DNA of 64,000 nucleotides from contig NZ_CP107989.1 of NCBI RefSeq assembly GCF_041435015.1, positions 496,001 to 560,000 of the forward strand, read 5' to 3'. Both the position numbers and the translations under genes were made by a program. Source of the stretch: Streptomyces canus (GTDB lineage: Bacteria > Actinomycetota > Actinomycetes > Streptomycetales > Streptomycetaceae). How positions within the stretch are numbered: the stretch's first letter is position 1; the number at the start of each line of letters is the position of its first letter. Below the pieces are notes generated by a model. The model made no database searches and had not been told where the DNA came from. It saw only the letters and a list, made by a program, of their open reading frames with translations. This document shows, one piece after another, positions 1 to 8,919 of the stretch.

Positions 1-125
1 GCCTCGTTCCTGCCGTAGTGCACGGCGACCCGTGCGCCGTCGCGTCCCAGCCGCTCCGCGATCCCGCGTCCGATGCCCCTGCTCGCCCCGGTGACCAGAG
101 CCGTCCTGCCCGCAAGCACGCCCAT
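1..125 (-). CDS. Short-chain dehydrogenase/reductase, N-terminal part only
   Basis: The gene runs off the left edge, so only the first 41 codons are seen. They read [20 protein letters not shown] followed by a helix and a second beta strand ending in VAVHYGRNE. TGxxxGIG is the cofactor-binding turn of the classical SDR Rossmann fold, and the R in the GASRGIGR context often goes with NADP preference. The ATG is preceded by AAGGAGG at good spacing (positions 131-137), so the start is firm. The catalytic SYK residues lie outside the window, so the substrate cannot be inferred. An HxlR regulator lies upstream on the same strand and may control it. Confidence 0.85.
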   Translation of the reverse strand, partial: MGVLAGRTALVTGASRGIGRGIAERLGRDGARVAVHYGRNE

Positions 126-618
126 GTCGGCGCCTCCTTCACCATTCCCTTGATTGCTCATGGGAACGACCCTAGAGGGTCTGACTTTAAAAATGCAATC
201 CAGCAGGGGTGCGACTTGGGCCCAACTTTCGAGAGAGGCGGTGAGTTCGAGGGCGTCGACCTGTCGCCGTATCGGTGCTGAGCAGGCACTTCTGGCCGCC
301 GGCTGCGCGGACGGCGCCACGAGCCGCCGGAGGGGGCGGTGCTGCGGGTGGGGTTCTTGCTGCTGTCCATGACGCAGTCGGCGAAGCTCTCGCGCATCCT
401 GGCGCGGGCGGCAGCAGGGAGGGTCAGGAGGCATCCTCAGCGAGTGCCCGGACCCTCAAGAGATCCATGGACCCAGGAGTGCTCACTGGAGGCAGCTTCT
501 CCGCGTACAGCCCCGGCGCGGGTCTTCTGGTCCGCCGGCTGCCCCGACGGTCCGCCGCAATCCGGACACCGCAGCAGTCGGCTGGGCGGGACCGGGAACG
601 CTTTGACGAAGGCTGGGT
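126..618. other. Intergenic region upstream of the SDR gene
   Basis: There is no convincing gene here. An AT-richer patch around 170-200 lies just upstream of the SDR gene and is the likely place for its promoter and for HxlR binding. The open frames across 270-620 have no recognisable domain, poor start sites and no family pattern. Confidence 0.5.
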
Positions 619-1116
619 TCAGCCGGACTGACCGGGGGACGAGTTCTGAGGGTCAGGTGCTGCCGCCAGCAACACATCCTCCACGGGAACCTCGCGGCCC
701 TCGTCATCGACGAACCCCACATGGACGGCCCGCCCCGTGGAGCGGGTCCGCCGGCCAACGGAGGGACCTGCGGGCCGCGGGCGATGTCGGTCGCCCCACT
801 GCTGCAGCGCTCCCAGGACGGGCTGCAGTTCGAGCCCGGCCGGCGTCAGGTGGTAGCTCTGCCGGGGCCTGCTGCCTGCCTCCTGGTAGGTCAGTGTCCG
901 CAGCACTCCGGCGTCGACGAGAACCTTGAGCCGGTCACTGAGCAGGTTCGACGCGATGCCGAGAGCTGACTGAATTTCAGCGAACCGGTGCCGGCCGTAG
1001 AGGACCTCACGCAGCACCAGCAGAGTCCACCGCTCGCCGAGTACCTGCAGGCTCCGCTCCATGGAGCAGGCCGGCTCGTCATCCATGGGGCCGGACACGT
1101 GCCTTCCTGACGGCAC
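619..1116 (-). CDS. HxlR-family winged-helix transcriptional regulator
   Basis: 165 aa. The core matches the HxlR family: a conserved cysteine in PACSMERSLQVLGERW, then the winged helix (LREVLYGRHRFAEIQSALG, SNLLSDRLKVLVDAGVL, a wing with RQSYHLTPAGLEL). HxlR proteins usually bind as dimers near their own gene and neighbouring redox genes, and the N-terminal Cys often senses electrophiles. A C-terminal extension (about residues 100-165) rich in R and P follows the domain. I chose the GTG at 1116 because GGAGGTGAG sits 8 nt upstream. A GTG at 1146 or the ATG at 1086, which begins directly at the domain, are alternatives. The likely target is the downstream SDR gene on the same strand. Confidence 0.85.
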   Translation of the reverse strand: MPSGRHVSGPMDDEPACSMERSLQVLGERWTLLVLREVLYGRHRFAEIQSALGIASNLLSDRLKVLVDAGVLRTLTYQEAGSRPRQSYHLTPAGLELQPVLGALQQWGDRHRPRPAGPSVGRRTRSTGRAVHVGFVDDEGREVPVEDVLLAAAPDPQNSSPGQSG

Positions 1117-1729
1117 AGAACTCACCTCCACATCGACGCCGGACACTCGTTCCGGTGGCCACGCACGTCCCGCAGCCGCACCGCATGCCTGAGTTTACTA
1201 TCACCAGCCAGAAGACACGTACGCCTGCCGAGCGGGAGCAGGCGACTCGGGCAGGATCCCCCACAGGCAAAGGGACGCGGCAGGTAAGAAGGATCAATTG
1301 CGCATCCCCTCGCCGGACGGGCCGACTGCACGTCGCAGCTGCCGGTCTGGCGCATGTGACGGCGAGACAGGCTGCCAGGAGTACGACCGGCGAGCGAGTC
1401 ACCGGTCAAGGAGGCCCAGCCGGGGGGCGGCCGCCTGCTCCGGATTGCACGGAGCAAGCTGCAAGGCCTGCGGCGTGCGTTCACGTCGGGTCGTGGAGCC
1501 TTGGAGTTCGCGTCTTGGAACTGGCGGCTGCGTTACTGCCAGCCGGGGAGGCGGCGGTCGAGATCCCTACCACGGAGCTTCCTCGACCTGGCGCAGGATA
1601 TCGGCCCGCCCGGCCACCGCAGGTGCTTGTCGCCCTTGTACGCCGCCTCAGACACCCCGGGTCCGAGACACTCGCGCGTGTCACATCACTCCATCGCGGC
1701 GACAAGCCTTGTCTCGGCAGACTGAGGAC
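1117..1729. other. Intergenic region, no gene supported
   Basis: About 600 bases between the divergently oriented HxlR gene and the conserved protein at 1730. Open frames exist on both strands but have no family pattern and no good ribosome binding site. I see no repeat or RNA gene. Promoters for both flanking genes must lie here. Confidence 0.4.
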
Positions 1730-2182
1730 ATGTCAACCGAAGTGAGCGGAATGATCGAGTGCCGGCCCTTGGCCCGCATCTGGGGAGAGGAGGACGAGGA
1801 CGCGGTCTGGCACGCCGCCATTGACCTCTTCCTCCTCAATACGGGCAACGCCTACGACGCCCTCGCCTGCCTCTTCGGCGTCCGCAATTCCTTCGGGTTC
1901 CGGCCGCTGACCGAGGACCGCGGTCTGCCGGAGGACGCCTCGGACGGACTGCGAGGCACGTTCAGCGCGTGGGGCGGACCACAGGACACGCACGGAACGA
2001 CATGGATCAGCTGGGCCGAGTTGGCAGCCGCCGACTGGGACGAGACAGATCGGTCCGGCACGCGCAGCCGAAGGGCGGTCGCCGGTGACGAGACCCACTG
2101 GGCCCCGGTCTGGGACGTGATGCGGACGCTTGGCGAGGTGCATGGCCCAGAGCACGTGCGACTCGTGGTCTGGTTCGACTGA
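1730..2182 (+). CDS. Conserved protein of unknown function
   Basis: 150 aa, no family recognised. The protein is acidic and rich in Trp and Asp, with segments such as DAVWHAAIDLFLLN, ALACLFGVRNSFGFRPL and ending in EHVRLVVWFD. Its composition, absence of Arg/Pro low-complexity runs and codon pattern fit a real cytoplasmic protein. The ATG at 1730 has GAGG 5 nt upstream. An ATG at 1751 is an alternative that loses only seven residues. It is convergent with the gene at 2338. No function can be proposed. Confidence 0.7.
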   Translation: MSTEVSGMIECRPLARIWGEEDEDAVWHAAIDLFLLNTGNAYDALACLFGVRNSFGFRPLTEDRGLPEDASDGLRGTFSAWGGPQDTHGTTWISWAELAAADWDETDRSGTRSRRAVAGDETHWAPVWDVMRTLGEVHGPEHVRLVVWFD

Positions 2183-2337
2183 TCGCGGTACCGGTTCTGC
2201 CCCAGGACGCAGGTCGACTTCTCCGTTCGGAAGCCACTGGAGCCGAGTCTGCTCGGCGGGTCCGTCGTGACGGGCGAGGTGAACCACGGAGTGGGTGAGG
2301 GTTGGGCCGGTGTTGCACTCTGGTGATCCGGTGCCGG

Positions 2338-3234
2338 TCATGTGGCGCCTCTGGTCATGCGGCGTACCCGCTGCGTGGACTCGTGTACCGCCCGCTGGGC
2401 CTGGGCGACGACGTCGGCAGCGGAGCGGCTGTGTCCCTCGGCCTCCTGCTGTTCGTTCTCGGCCTGCCGGCACTCCTCGCGCGCCTGCTGCATCTGCTCC
2501 TCGATGGCGGACATCCGTCGACGAGCCTGTTCGGTGCGCTTGCGCGCCCGCCGAAGCTCGGCGTCGAAGTCCGCCTGCCGTGCACGCTCTTCACGCAGGC
2601 ACTGCTCGGCCGCCTCGGCTTCCTCCCGCGCGCGGGCCAGCTGCTCCTGTCGGGCGCGGCGGCGCTCGGCGAGTTCGTCCTTGGATGCCCGTCTCGGAGA
2701 CGCGGAGGGGGACGGGGCCGCCGGGCGACTGCGGGTGCCCGGTTTCTCGGCCACCGGTGCGCTGCCCGGGCGGAATTCCGATGGCGGGGTGAGGGCGTTG
2801 GCCAGGCGGCCGCCCGCCCACTGATCGGCTGCGTCCGGATCTGCGAGTACGGCGCGCAGGGTCGCTTCGAGGTCCTGCTGGACCGGTTGCGAGAGCCGGT
2901 GCCCGGCGTCACGGGCGAGCTGGGCGGCCTGCCGGGAGAGGGCGGAGACGACGCGGCGGCGCTGCGTGGAGAGATCTTTGAGGCTTTCGGCGTCCAGGGC
3001 CTGGTAGGCCTCGCGCAGCGCCTGTCCCAGTTCCAGGAACTGCCGGCTCTCTTCCGGCTGGGAGCGCAGGAGGAGGTTGGCCGCCCAGGCCGCGAGGGTG
3101 GGGCGGCGGGCGGCGCGAATGCGGCGGGCATCGTCCATCCGGCCGGCGGTTCTCGCGGCGGCGGCCAGCGTCTCCCGCCGGGCGACGAAATCGGACGGCG
3201 GCGCGGTGTACAGCTCGTCGAGGACGGCTTCCAC
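2338..3234 (-). CDS. Conserved coiled-coil protein of unknown function
   Basis: 298 aa with a GTG start preceded by GAAGGGGA. The N-terminal half (about 1-150) is helical and ordered, with motifs such as RRPTLAAWAANLLLRS and LGQALREAYQALD. A Pro/Ser/Ala-rich linker follows (about 155-180). The C-terminal 115 residues are a charged heptad-type coiled coil rich in E, R, A and Q, including DELAERRRARQEQLARAREE. I know of similar proteins in streptomycetes but no assigned role. A scaffold-like function is only inference. The small gene at 3273 lies directly upstream in the same orientation. Confidence 0.7.
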   Translation of the reverse strand: MEAVLDELYTAPPSDFVARRETLAAAARTAGRMDDARRIRAARRPTLAAWAANLLLRSQPEESRQFLELGQALREAYQALDAESLKDLSTQRRRVVSALSRQAAQLARDAGHRLSQPVQQDLEATLRAVLADPDAADQWAGGRLANALTPPSEFRPGSAPVAEKPGTRSRPAAPSPSASPRRASKDELAERRRARQEQLARAREEAEAAEQCLREERARQADFDAELRRARKRTEQARRRMSAIEEQMQQAREECRQAENEQQEAEGHSRSAADVVAQAQRAVHESTQRVRRMTRGAT

Positions 3235-3272
3235 GTCGTCCCCTTCGCTGCCCCGGCGGCTTTTGCGCGCGT

Positions 3273-3485
3273 TCAGTGTCCCCGCACCTCCAGGCTGCCC
3301 TCATGCCGCTCGTTCCGTCTCGACTCCCCGACATCCAGCTCGTGTCCGCCAGTCCGGCCCGTGTTCTGCAGGAACACGGTGAGGTCATGCAAGCGGTGGG
3401 CCGTGCGGAGCAACGGATCGTCGATGCCCGCCCTGCGGCCACCCGTCCCATACGGCGGGCAGATGATGACGCGGCGCTCCGACAT
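3273..3485 (-). CDS. Small conserved protein of unknown function
   Basis: 70 aa, beginning MSERRVIICPPYGTGGRR. The central segment LLRTAHRLHDLTVFLQNTG looks like an amphipathic helix followed by a turn, and the tail is acidic and basic mixed. GAGG lies about 9 nt before the ATG. I believe short proteins of this layout recur in streptomycetes but cannot name a family. It lies between the coiled-coil protein and the PP2C phosphatase, all on the same strand. Confidence 0.55.
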   Translation of the reverse strand: MSERRVIICPPYGTGGRRAGIDDPLLRTAHRLHDLTVFLQNTGRTGGHELDVGESRRNERHEGSLEVRGH

Positions 3486-3603
3486 GGCACCAGCCTCACG
3501 CGCACCGCAGCGCCCCGCATCCCGGCGGGGGCGAGCTTCGGATCCCGCCTCGCAGGCCGGGGCGAGGTCGGTTCGCGACAGCGTGCAGGTGACGGTGCGT
3601 GGT

Positions 3604-4887
3604 TCACAGGCGGAGGACGATGAGGGCGATGTCGTCGCGGGCGCCGCTGCTGACGCCGAGGTGCGCGAGCAGAGCGTCGGCGAGACGTTCGGGGCTGTGG
3701 CGGGCATGGCGGGCGAGCGCGTCGGTGAGGCGTTGCAGGCCGGCGTCGATGTCCTCGCCGCGGCGTTCGATGAGACCGTCGGTGTAGAGCACGAAGGTGT
3801 CGCCAGGGGTGTAGGGCAGGTCGGCCTGGACGCGGGGGACGGGTTCGGGGCGGGCCCCCAGCGGAGGGTCGGTGGCCTGGTCCAGAAGTTCGCAGGTGCC
3901 GTCCGGGTGAAGCAGGACGGGAGGCGGGTGGCCTGCGCTGCTGTACAGAATGCGGCGAGCGCGGGTGTCGATGACGGCCTGGACGACGGTGGTGGCCAGC
4001 GCACCCTCCACATAGCGCGCATACCGGCCCAGGACGTCCAGGGCTCTCGCGGGCCCGTCGACGGCCCGGACTACGGCGGACAACGCGCTGCGCAGCATGC
4101 CCATGACGGCGGCGGCCTCCAGGCCGTGACCGACGACGTCGCCGACCGCGACGGCGAATCTGTTCTCGGGCAGGTCGACCACCTCGTACCAGTCACCGCA
4201 CACGTTCAGTGACCCGGCGGCGGGCAAGTAGCGCACCGCGGTGTCCCGGTGCCGGGCCAGGTGGGGAGAGTGGAGCATGGCCTCCTGCAAGGTGACGGCG
4301 ACCTGGCGTTCTCGGGCGTGGGCCTGGCGCAGTTCCTCGTTCACTCGGTGGAGCTCGCGCGCCCGCGCGTACAGCTCGACCTCCATCGCCTCCACGCCGC
4401 TGAGCGCCCCGCCTCCTCGCCGACGAGGGTGGGAGAGGATGAACGAGGTCACATCCTCCCCCCGGTGGAGGATCCACTCCACCTGCCCGTCCGGCCCGAG
4501 CACCGGTGTGTTGATCGCGGACCACCACCGCTCCTCGAACACGCCGGGCCGGTCGACCACGGGAATGTCGTACTTCATCGGCGCCATCGTGTCCGGCTCC
4601 CTCGAGCGCAGGACCCCGTGCAGGGAAGCGTGCAGATTCCGCACCCCGTCGGCATCCGGGTCCGCCGGATTGTCGGGGAAGGCATCAAAGAGGTACCGCC
4701 CGACCAGATCTTCCCGAGTACGGCCGGTCCCCCGGCAGGCCGCCTCATTGACGTCGACGAGCACCAGGTCCGGGCCGAGCACCATGCAGGGACTGGGGCT
4801 GACCGTGAACAGCGCCCGGTAGTCGATCCCCGGCCTCGCCACACGATGTGGCCGGGCACCCTCAGCAGGGCTGGTCTCGTCCCTCAC
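3604..4887 (-). CDS. PAS domain-containing PP2C-type (SpoIIE/RsbU-like) serine phosphatase
   Basis: 427 aa with two domains. A PAS sensor (about residues 25-150) contains FTVSPSPCMVLGPDLVLVDV and GTGRTREDLVGRYLFDAFPD. A coiled linker (about 165-200) leads to a SpoIIE-type PP2C domain with the metal-binding strands CGDWYEVVDL and VAVGDVVGHGLEAA, SSAGHPPPVL, LYTDGLIERR and the terminal GARDDIALIVLRL. Such proteins dephosphorylate anti-sigma-factor antagonists and so feed sigma-B/WhiG-like partner-switching in actinomycetes. No HATPase anti-sigma domain is fused here. The start is a GTG with AAGG immediately before it, so the true start may be slightly downstream. No partner anti-sigma or antagonist gene is adjacent. 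Confidence 0.9.
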   Translation of the reverse strand: MRDETSPAEGARPHRVARPGIDYRALFTVSPSPCMVLGPDLVLVDVNEAACRGTGRTREDLVGRYLFDAFPDNPADPDADGVRNLHASLHGVLRSREPDTMAPMKYDIPVVDRPGVFEERWWSAINTPVLGPDGQVEWILHRGEDVTSFILSHPRRRGGGALSGVEAMEVELYARARELHRVNEELRQAHARERQVAVTLQEAMLHSPHLARHRDTAVRYLPAAGSLNVCGDWYEVVDLPENRFAVAVGDVVGHGLEAAAVMGMLRSALSAVVRAVDGPARALDVLGRYARYVEGALATTVVQAVIDTRARRILYSSAGHPPPVLLHPDGTCELLDQATDPPLGARPEPVPRVQADLPYTPGDTFVLYTDGLIERRGEDIDAGLQRLTDALARHARHSPERLADALLAHLGVSSGARDDIALIVLRL

Positions 4888-4946
4888 CCTTACGTTCTAC
4901 CGTTCGTCGGCGCCCTCGGCACCTGGGCGTATCGCCAAATCAAACG

Positions 4947-5454
4947 TCACGGCAGGCCGTCATCGCCAACTAGCGCGTCGAGGACGAGCAGATCGGCGGC
5001 CTGTCCGCGGGCCACGCTGCCGGCGGCCGGCAGGCCCAGGGTGCGGGCCGCGTCCCGCGTGGCCGCGTGCACAGGGCCTCAGCCGGGGTGAGGCCGGCCG
5101 CCACGAGCGCCGGCCGTCGTGGAGGGCGAAGCCCGGGACGAGGTGTCCCGGCCGGTATCGGTGCCCGCCGCCAGCCGCACACCCCGCCGTGCGGCTCGTT
5201 CACCAGCCGGCGCCGGTGCTCGAAGACACGGCGGAACTGCCGGGCCTGGGGGCGCCGGCCGGTCAGGGCCGCCGGCTGGTCCGGCCGGCTCTCCCTCTGC
5301 CAGGCGGGCAGGTACTTCCACTCCTCGGTCCGGGACGGAACGCCATCGGGCAGTTCCAGCGTGCGGTGCACGCTGAGCATGGAACGACCGCGGTCCCGTC
5401 AGCCGCCAGGCCCCGGAAGAGGGCGTCCGCCCGATCCCCGGGGTCTGAGCGCAC
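4947..5454 (-). pseudogene. Amidohydrolase C-terminal remnant with several frameshifts
   Basis: Reading the minus strand and switching frame recovers successive pieces of a metal-dependent amidohydrolase: LFRGLAADGTAVVP, then LSVHRTLELPDGVPSRTEEW, then GVRLAAGTDTG (the metal-ligand Asp region), then PGHLVPGFALHDG, then LVAAGLTPAEAL, and finally ARTLGLPAAGSVARGQAADL up to a stop at 4947. At least three frame changes are needed, and the N-terminal HxH metal site is absent. It is therefore a decayed 3' fragment. The order and spacing of the blocks match amidohydrolase family 1 proteins of the prolidase/imidazolonepropionase type. Confidence 0.8.
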
Positions 5455-5512
5455 TACTCGGCGTCCTTCTCGACCGCGACGTGCTCGTCACCGCCGCCCC
5501 GCGGTCGATGGG

Positions 5513-6640
5513 TCAGGGGGACATCGGAGGCAGGACGCCTCCCGGAACGTGATCCTGCGGCAGGTGCAAGGTGATCGTCGCTCCCTTGCCCAGGCCGGCG
5601 GATTCCGCGGTGATCTCTCCTCCGTGGGCTCGGGCGATGCCCCGGGCGATGGTCAGGCCGATGCCGCTGCCACCGGCGGCAGCGGGTCGGCCGGGATGCT
5701 CAAGGCGTTCGAAGCGGTGGAAGATGCGCTCACGGTCGAGTTCGGCGATGCCGATGCCGTCGTCCATGACACGGACGATCACGTGGTGCGCGGGAGACGG
5801 TCCAGCGTGCACGGACAACGCCACATGTCCCCGCCGATCGCAGGCGGCCAGTGCGTTGCCGAGCAGATTCACCAGGACCTGGGTGATCCGGTCCGGGTCG
5901 CAGAGAGCGGCGACGGGTGTGCCTGCGTCAACGGAAAGCGTCACCATCTGGTCGTCGTACTGGGGGCGCAGTCGCTCGGCTGTGCTCCGAGCCAGCATGG
6001 CCACGTCGGCGTGCCTGCGGCGAAGATCGAAGGCGCCCTCCTCCGACCGCGACAGGCTGGAGAGGTCGCCGGCCAGGCGCTGCAGCCGGTCGAGGTCGTC
6101 GGCGAGAGAGGCGAACATCGCCCCGTCGGGGGTGAAGATGCCGTCGGCCATGCCCTCTATCTGGCCGCGAAGGATGGTGATGGGAGTGCGCATCTCGTGG
6201 GCGACCTCGGAGATCAACCGGGCGCGGCGGCGCTCGGTGTCGGCGAGGGCCGCCGCCAGCTTGTTGACATCCTCGACCAGCGCTGCCAGGCCCGGCTCGC
6301 TGGGAAGTTCAAGGACGTCGTCGTAGTGGCCCTCGGCGAGCCGACGCGTGGCGGCGCGCACCCTGTCGAGCGGACGCAGCAGAAACCGGGACAGGGCGAC
6401 GGACGCCGGGAAAGCCGCGGCCCCTCCGAACAAGAGGCCGACCTGCAGGACCACGTCGCCTTGGATGTCGGCAAAACCGAGCCATACCTCGATCAGCGCG
6501 CTGATCGCCGCCATGGCCGCCAGTGCCAGGAGGAGCACCATGACGTGCGAGAGCACCAGCCGGTCGCGGAGCGACAGACGCTCCTTGATCCGGCGCAGCC
6601 GCGCAGACAGGTGGTAGGCCGGCAAGCGGGAAGCAGGCAC
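5513..6640 (-). CDS. Sensor histidine kinase (OmpR-pair type)
   Basis: 375 aa. A short cytoplasmic N-terminus is followed by two membrane segments (about 28-50 and 63-85) with almost no extracellular loop, so any signal is likely sensed in or near the membrane. A HAMP linker (about 86-138) follows, then the phospho-acceptor H148 in EVAHEMRTPI, the N box NLLGNALAAC, the G1 box DDGIGI and the G2 box GGSGIGLTIARGIARAHGG. I chose the GTG at 6640, with AGGAAGGA about 9 nt upstream. It follows the response regulator gene by 22 nt and is surely co-transcribed. Confidence 0.93.
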   Translation of the reverse strand: MPASRLPAYHLSARLRRIKERLSLRDRLVLSHVMVLLLALAAMAAISALIEVWLGFADIQGDVVLQVGLLFGGAAAFPASVALSRFLLRPLDRVRAATRRLAEGHYDDVLELPSEPGLAALVEDVNKLAAALADTERRRARLISEVAHEMRTPITILRGQIEGMADGIFTPDGAMFASLADDLDRLQRLAGDLSSLSRSEEGAFDLRRRHADVAMLARSTAERLRPQYDDQMVTLSVDAGTPVAALCDPDRITQVLVNLLGNALAACDRRGHVALSVHAGPSPAHHVIVRVMDDGIGIAELDRERIFHRFERLEHPGRPAAAGGSGIGLTIARGIARAHGGEITAESAGLGKGATITLHLPQDHVPGGVLPPMSP

Positions 6641-6662
6641 GCGTCGGTGTCCTTCCTGGCCG

Positions 6663-7367
6663 CTAGGCGGGGCGCCCGACAAACCGGTAGCCGATGGTGC
6701 GGACGGTCCCCACGAACCGGGGTGCGCCCGCGTCGTCGCCCAGCGCGCGCCGCAGCGTGCGGATGTGCACGTCCACGACGCGCTCGTCCCCGAAGAAGTC
6801 ATCACCCCACACCTGGGCCAGCAGGCCGCGCCGAGTGAAGACCCGCCCGGGGGCACGGGCCATCGCGCACAGCAGATCGAAGTCGAGAGCGGACAGCTCC
6901 ACCGTCCGGTCGGGATCGACCAGCACGGTCCGAGTCTCGGGATCGACCGTCAGTCCGTCGAAGCGCAGCACCCCGTCCTCGTGGTCCGCCTCGGACCGGC
7001 TGTCGGCGCGCCGCAGGATCGCTCGTACGCGCAGTGCCAGTTCGCGGGGGCTGAACGGCTTGGTGACGTAGTCGTCGCTGCCGGTGGTGAAGCCGATCAG
7101 CCGGTCGACCTCCTCGTCCCGGGCGGTGAGCATGATCACCGGAATCTGGCTCGCCTCCCGGATGCGGCGCAGGACCTGGAATCCGTCCAGGCCCGGAAGC
7201 ATCACGTCGAGCACCACGAGGTCCGGCCGGTCGCGGGTGACCGCCTGCAGGGCGGACGGTCCGTCCGCGGCTTCGACGACGTGGAACCCGTCCGCCTCCA
7301 GGTAGCCGCGCACGGTCATGCGGATCTTGGGCTCGTCATCGACGACCAGAACCCGCTGCGTACTCAT
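6663..7367 (-). CDS. OmpR/PhoB-family response regulator
   Basis: 234 aa. Receiver domain 1-118 with the acidic pair D10/D11, phosphoryl-accepting D54 in VVLDVMLPG, the switch T in MLTARDE and K in YVTKPFSP. It is followed by a Trans_Reg_C winged helix ending in GTVRTIGYRFVGRPA, including ALDFDLLCAMARAPGRVFTR. This is the usual length for the family. First gene of a two-gene operon with the kinase at 5513, so the pair probably autoregulates from the 367-bp region upstream. Confidence 0.95.
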   Translation of the reverse strand: MSTQRVLVVDDEPKIRMTVRGYLEADGFHVVEAADGPSALQAVTRDRPDLVVLDVMLPGLDGFQVLRRIREASQIPVIMLTARDEEVDRLIGFTTGSDDYVTKPFSPRELALRVRAILRRADSRSEADHEDGVLRFDGLTVDPETRTVLVDPDRTVELSALDFDLLCAMARAPGRVFTRRGLLAQVWGDDFFGDERVVDVHIRTLRRALGDDAGAPRFVGTVRTIGYRFVGRPA

Positions 7368-7734
7368 CGTGCTCGCTTTCCGTCGCCGAGGTGGGGAGAG
7401 GAAGGGGGAGGCCAGGCCGTCATGGCCGTGGGGGCACGGGGCAGAGGGCCTCGAATGCCGCCAGCGTACGGTGTCCGTCATGGTCGGCGACGGGCCTGCG
7501 GTGTGAGGCCGGCCGGTGCGGCGTGATCCCCCTCTCCACGCTGGTCGTTCCCAACGGCCTCCGCCGCCCGGCAGATCAGGCACCGGCCGCCCCGTCCTGC
7601 GTCCGCGCTCGCCCGGCCAGGTGACGGTGGTCCCTCCGTCGTTGGGCTCCCCCGCCGGCCGGCCCTTGCACAGCGCCCCGCCCAGGGGCGGGGCAGCGGG
7701 CGGCGGGCCGGGCCGGCCGGCGTACGGTCGCGGT
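7368..7734. other. Intergenic region with promoter of the two-component pair
   Basis: No gene recognised in 367 bases. It holds the likely promoter of the regulator/kinase pair and, at its right end, the hairpin at 7675 behind the amidohydrolase gene. The rest is very GC-rich without repeats that I can resolve. Confidence 0.4.
7675..7694 (-). terminator. GC-rich hairpin downstream of the Tat amidohydrolase
   Basis: GCCCCGCC and GGCGGGGC form a perfect 8-bp stem around a CAGG tetraloop, 41 nt past the stop of the amidohydrolase gene read on the minus strand. There is no T-run, which is common for actinomycete terminators. Confidence 0.45.
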
Positions 7735-8919
7735 TCAGCGAGAGCCGGAGCGGCGGAGCCGCGCCTTCAGCTTCGGGAACTGCTCGAGGGCGTTGGTCCG
7801 CTCGAGCGCGATCCGCCGGCGCCGGTTGTAGATCTCGTCGACGGTCGGTTCGGGGTCGCCTGACTGGAGAAGCGGCAGGCTGCCCTTGAGGAAGGGCATG
7901 GTCTCGACGTTGTCGGCCGCGTAGAGGTGGCGGGTCGCCGGCCAGTCGCTGCCGAACATGATGTGGTCGGCGGGCACAAGGGACGACAGCGGCTGCAACT
8001 GCGCGGCGGTGAATGCCTGTGCGTCGTCGAAGAACAGCCGCTTGATGTAGGTGAGGGGGCCTTCCGGCAGCACCTCGTTGAAGGGCGGGAAGGCCGAGTG
8101 CCGGGTCGCGAGCCGGTAGGCCAGGAACGGCAGTGCGCCGCCGCTGTGCGTGAAGTGCCAGCGGATGTTCGGGTAGTCCCGCAGGACACCGTTGTAGATC
8201 AGGCTCGTCATCGCACGGGTCGCGTCGAAGGTGTACTCGAAGACGTTGTTCCCGGCCGGGATGTCGGGGCCGAAGCAAAGCTTGGGAGCCGGGTTCACCT
8301 CCGGACCCGTCGGGTGGACGTAGACGTAGGCACCCCGGTCATTGAGGATCTCGTACAGAGGCGCGAAGGACGGATCCCCCAGATAGGTGCCCTTGTAGTT
8401 GGTGAGCAGGCAGATGCCGTCGAGATCCAGTTCGCCGAGCGCGCGGTCCACCTCGGCCATCGAGCCCTCGATGTCGGGCATCGGGGTGACCGCGAAGATG
8501 CCGAACCGGTCACCGCGGGTCTGCACGAGGTCGCGGGCGTAGTCGTTGACCGCGCGGGCGGTGGCGCGGCGGTCGTCGACCGGGCCGACGGTGATCTGGA
8601 GGTCGCCGAACGACAGGACGCTGGCCTGGATCCGGTACTCGTCCATGAAGGCCAGGTGCCGATCGACCGACCACGGACCGTACGCGCCGGTGATGGCGCC
8701 GAGGAGGCCGTAGCGCTTCAGGTAGTCGTTGTACACGTCCGGGGAGTAGTGCGCGTGGGTATCGATACGCCAGTTGCCCTTCGGCAACCCAGATTCGGAA
8801 GCTGCCGACTCCGGACTGGCCATGGCCGCGGGCACCGTGGCCGCAGCCGCGGTGACGACCGCCGCGGCCGATGCCCCTTCGATCATCCTTCGACGCGAGA
8901 TGTTCCGTCGCAGGTTCAT
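7735..8919 (-). CDS. Tat-exported amidohydrolase (ACMSD-like decarboxylase/hydrolase family)
   Basis: 394 aa. The N-terminus RRNISRRRMIEGASAAAVVT plus an Ala-rich hydrophobic stretch is a twin-arginine signal, with cleavage likely near AMASPESA (about residue 35). The mature part is an amidohydrolase-2 (ACMSD) domain: the HxH metal pair in WRIDTHAHYSPD, a third ligand in YVYVHPTGP, WHFTHSGGALPF, and the Asp in MFGSDWPATR. Family members decarboxylate or hydrolyse aromatic or semialdehyde acids in the cytoplasm, so export in the folded, metal-loaded state is notable. No clear operon partner. Confidence 0.88.
   Translation of the reverse strand: MNLRRNISRRRMIEGASAAAVVTAAAATVPAAMASPESAASESGLPKGNWRIDTHAHYSPDVYNDYLKRYGLLGAITGAYGPWSVDRHLAFMDEYRIQASVLSFGDLQITVGPVDDRRATARAVNDYARDLVQTRGDRFGIFAVTPMPDIEGSMAEVDRALGELDLDGICLLTNYKGTYLGDPSFAPLYEILNDRGAYVYVHPTGPEVNPAPKLCFGPDIPAGNNVFEYTFDATRAMTSLIYNGVLRDYPNIRWHFTHSGGALPFLAYRLATRHSAFPPFNEVLPEGPLTYIKRLFFDDAQAFTAAQLQPLSSLVPADHIMFGSDWPATRHLYAADNVETMPFLKGSLPLLQSGDPEPTVDEIYNRRRRIALERTNALEQFPKLKARLRRSGSR

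Noticed and set aside
2302..4212. 636-codon open frame on the plus strand
   Set aside because: It is antisense to the coiled-coil and PP2C genes, which have real domain motifs. The frame has no family pattern and arises from GC-rich third positions.
5189..6838. 549-codon open frame on the plus strand
   Set aside because: Antisense to the histidine kinase gene; no family features.
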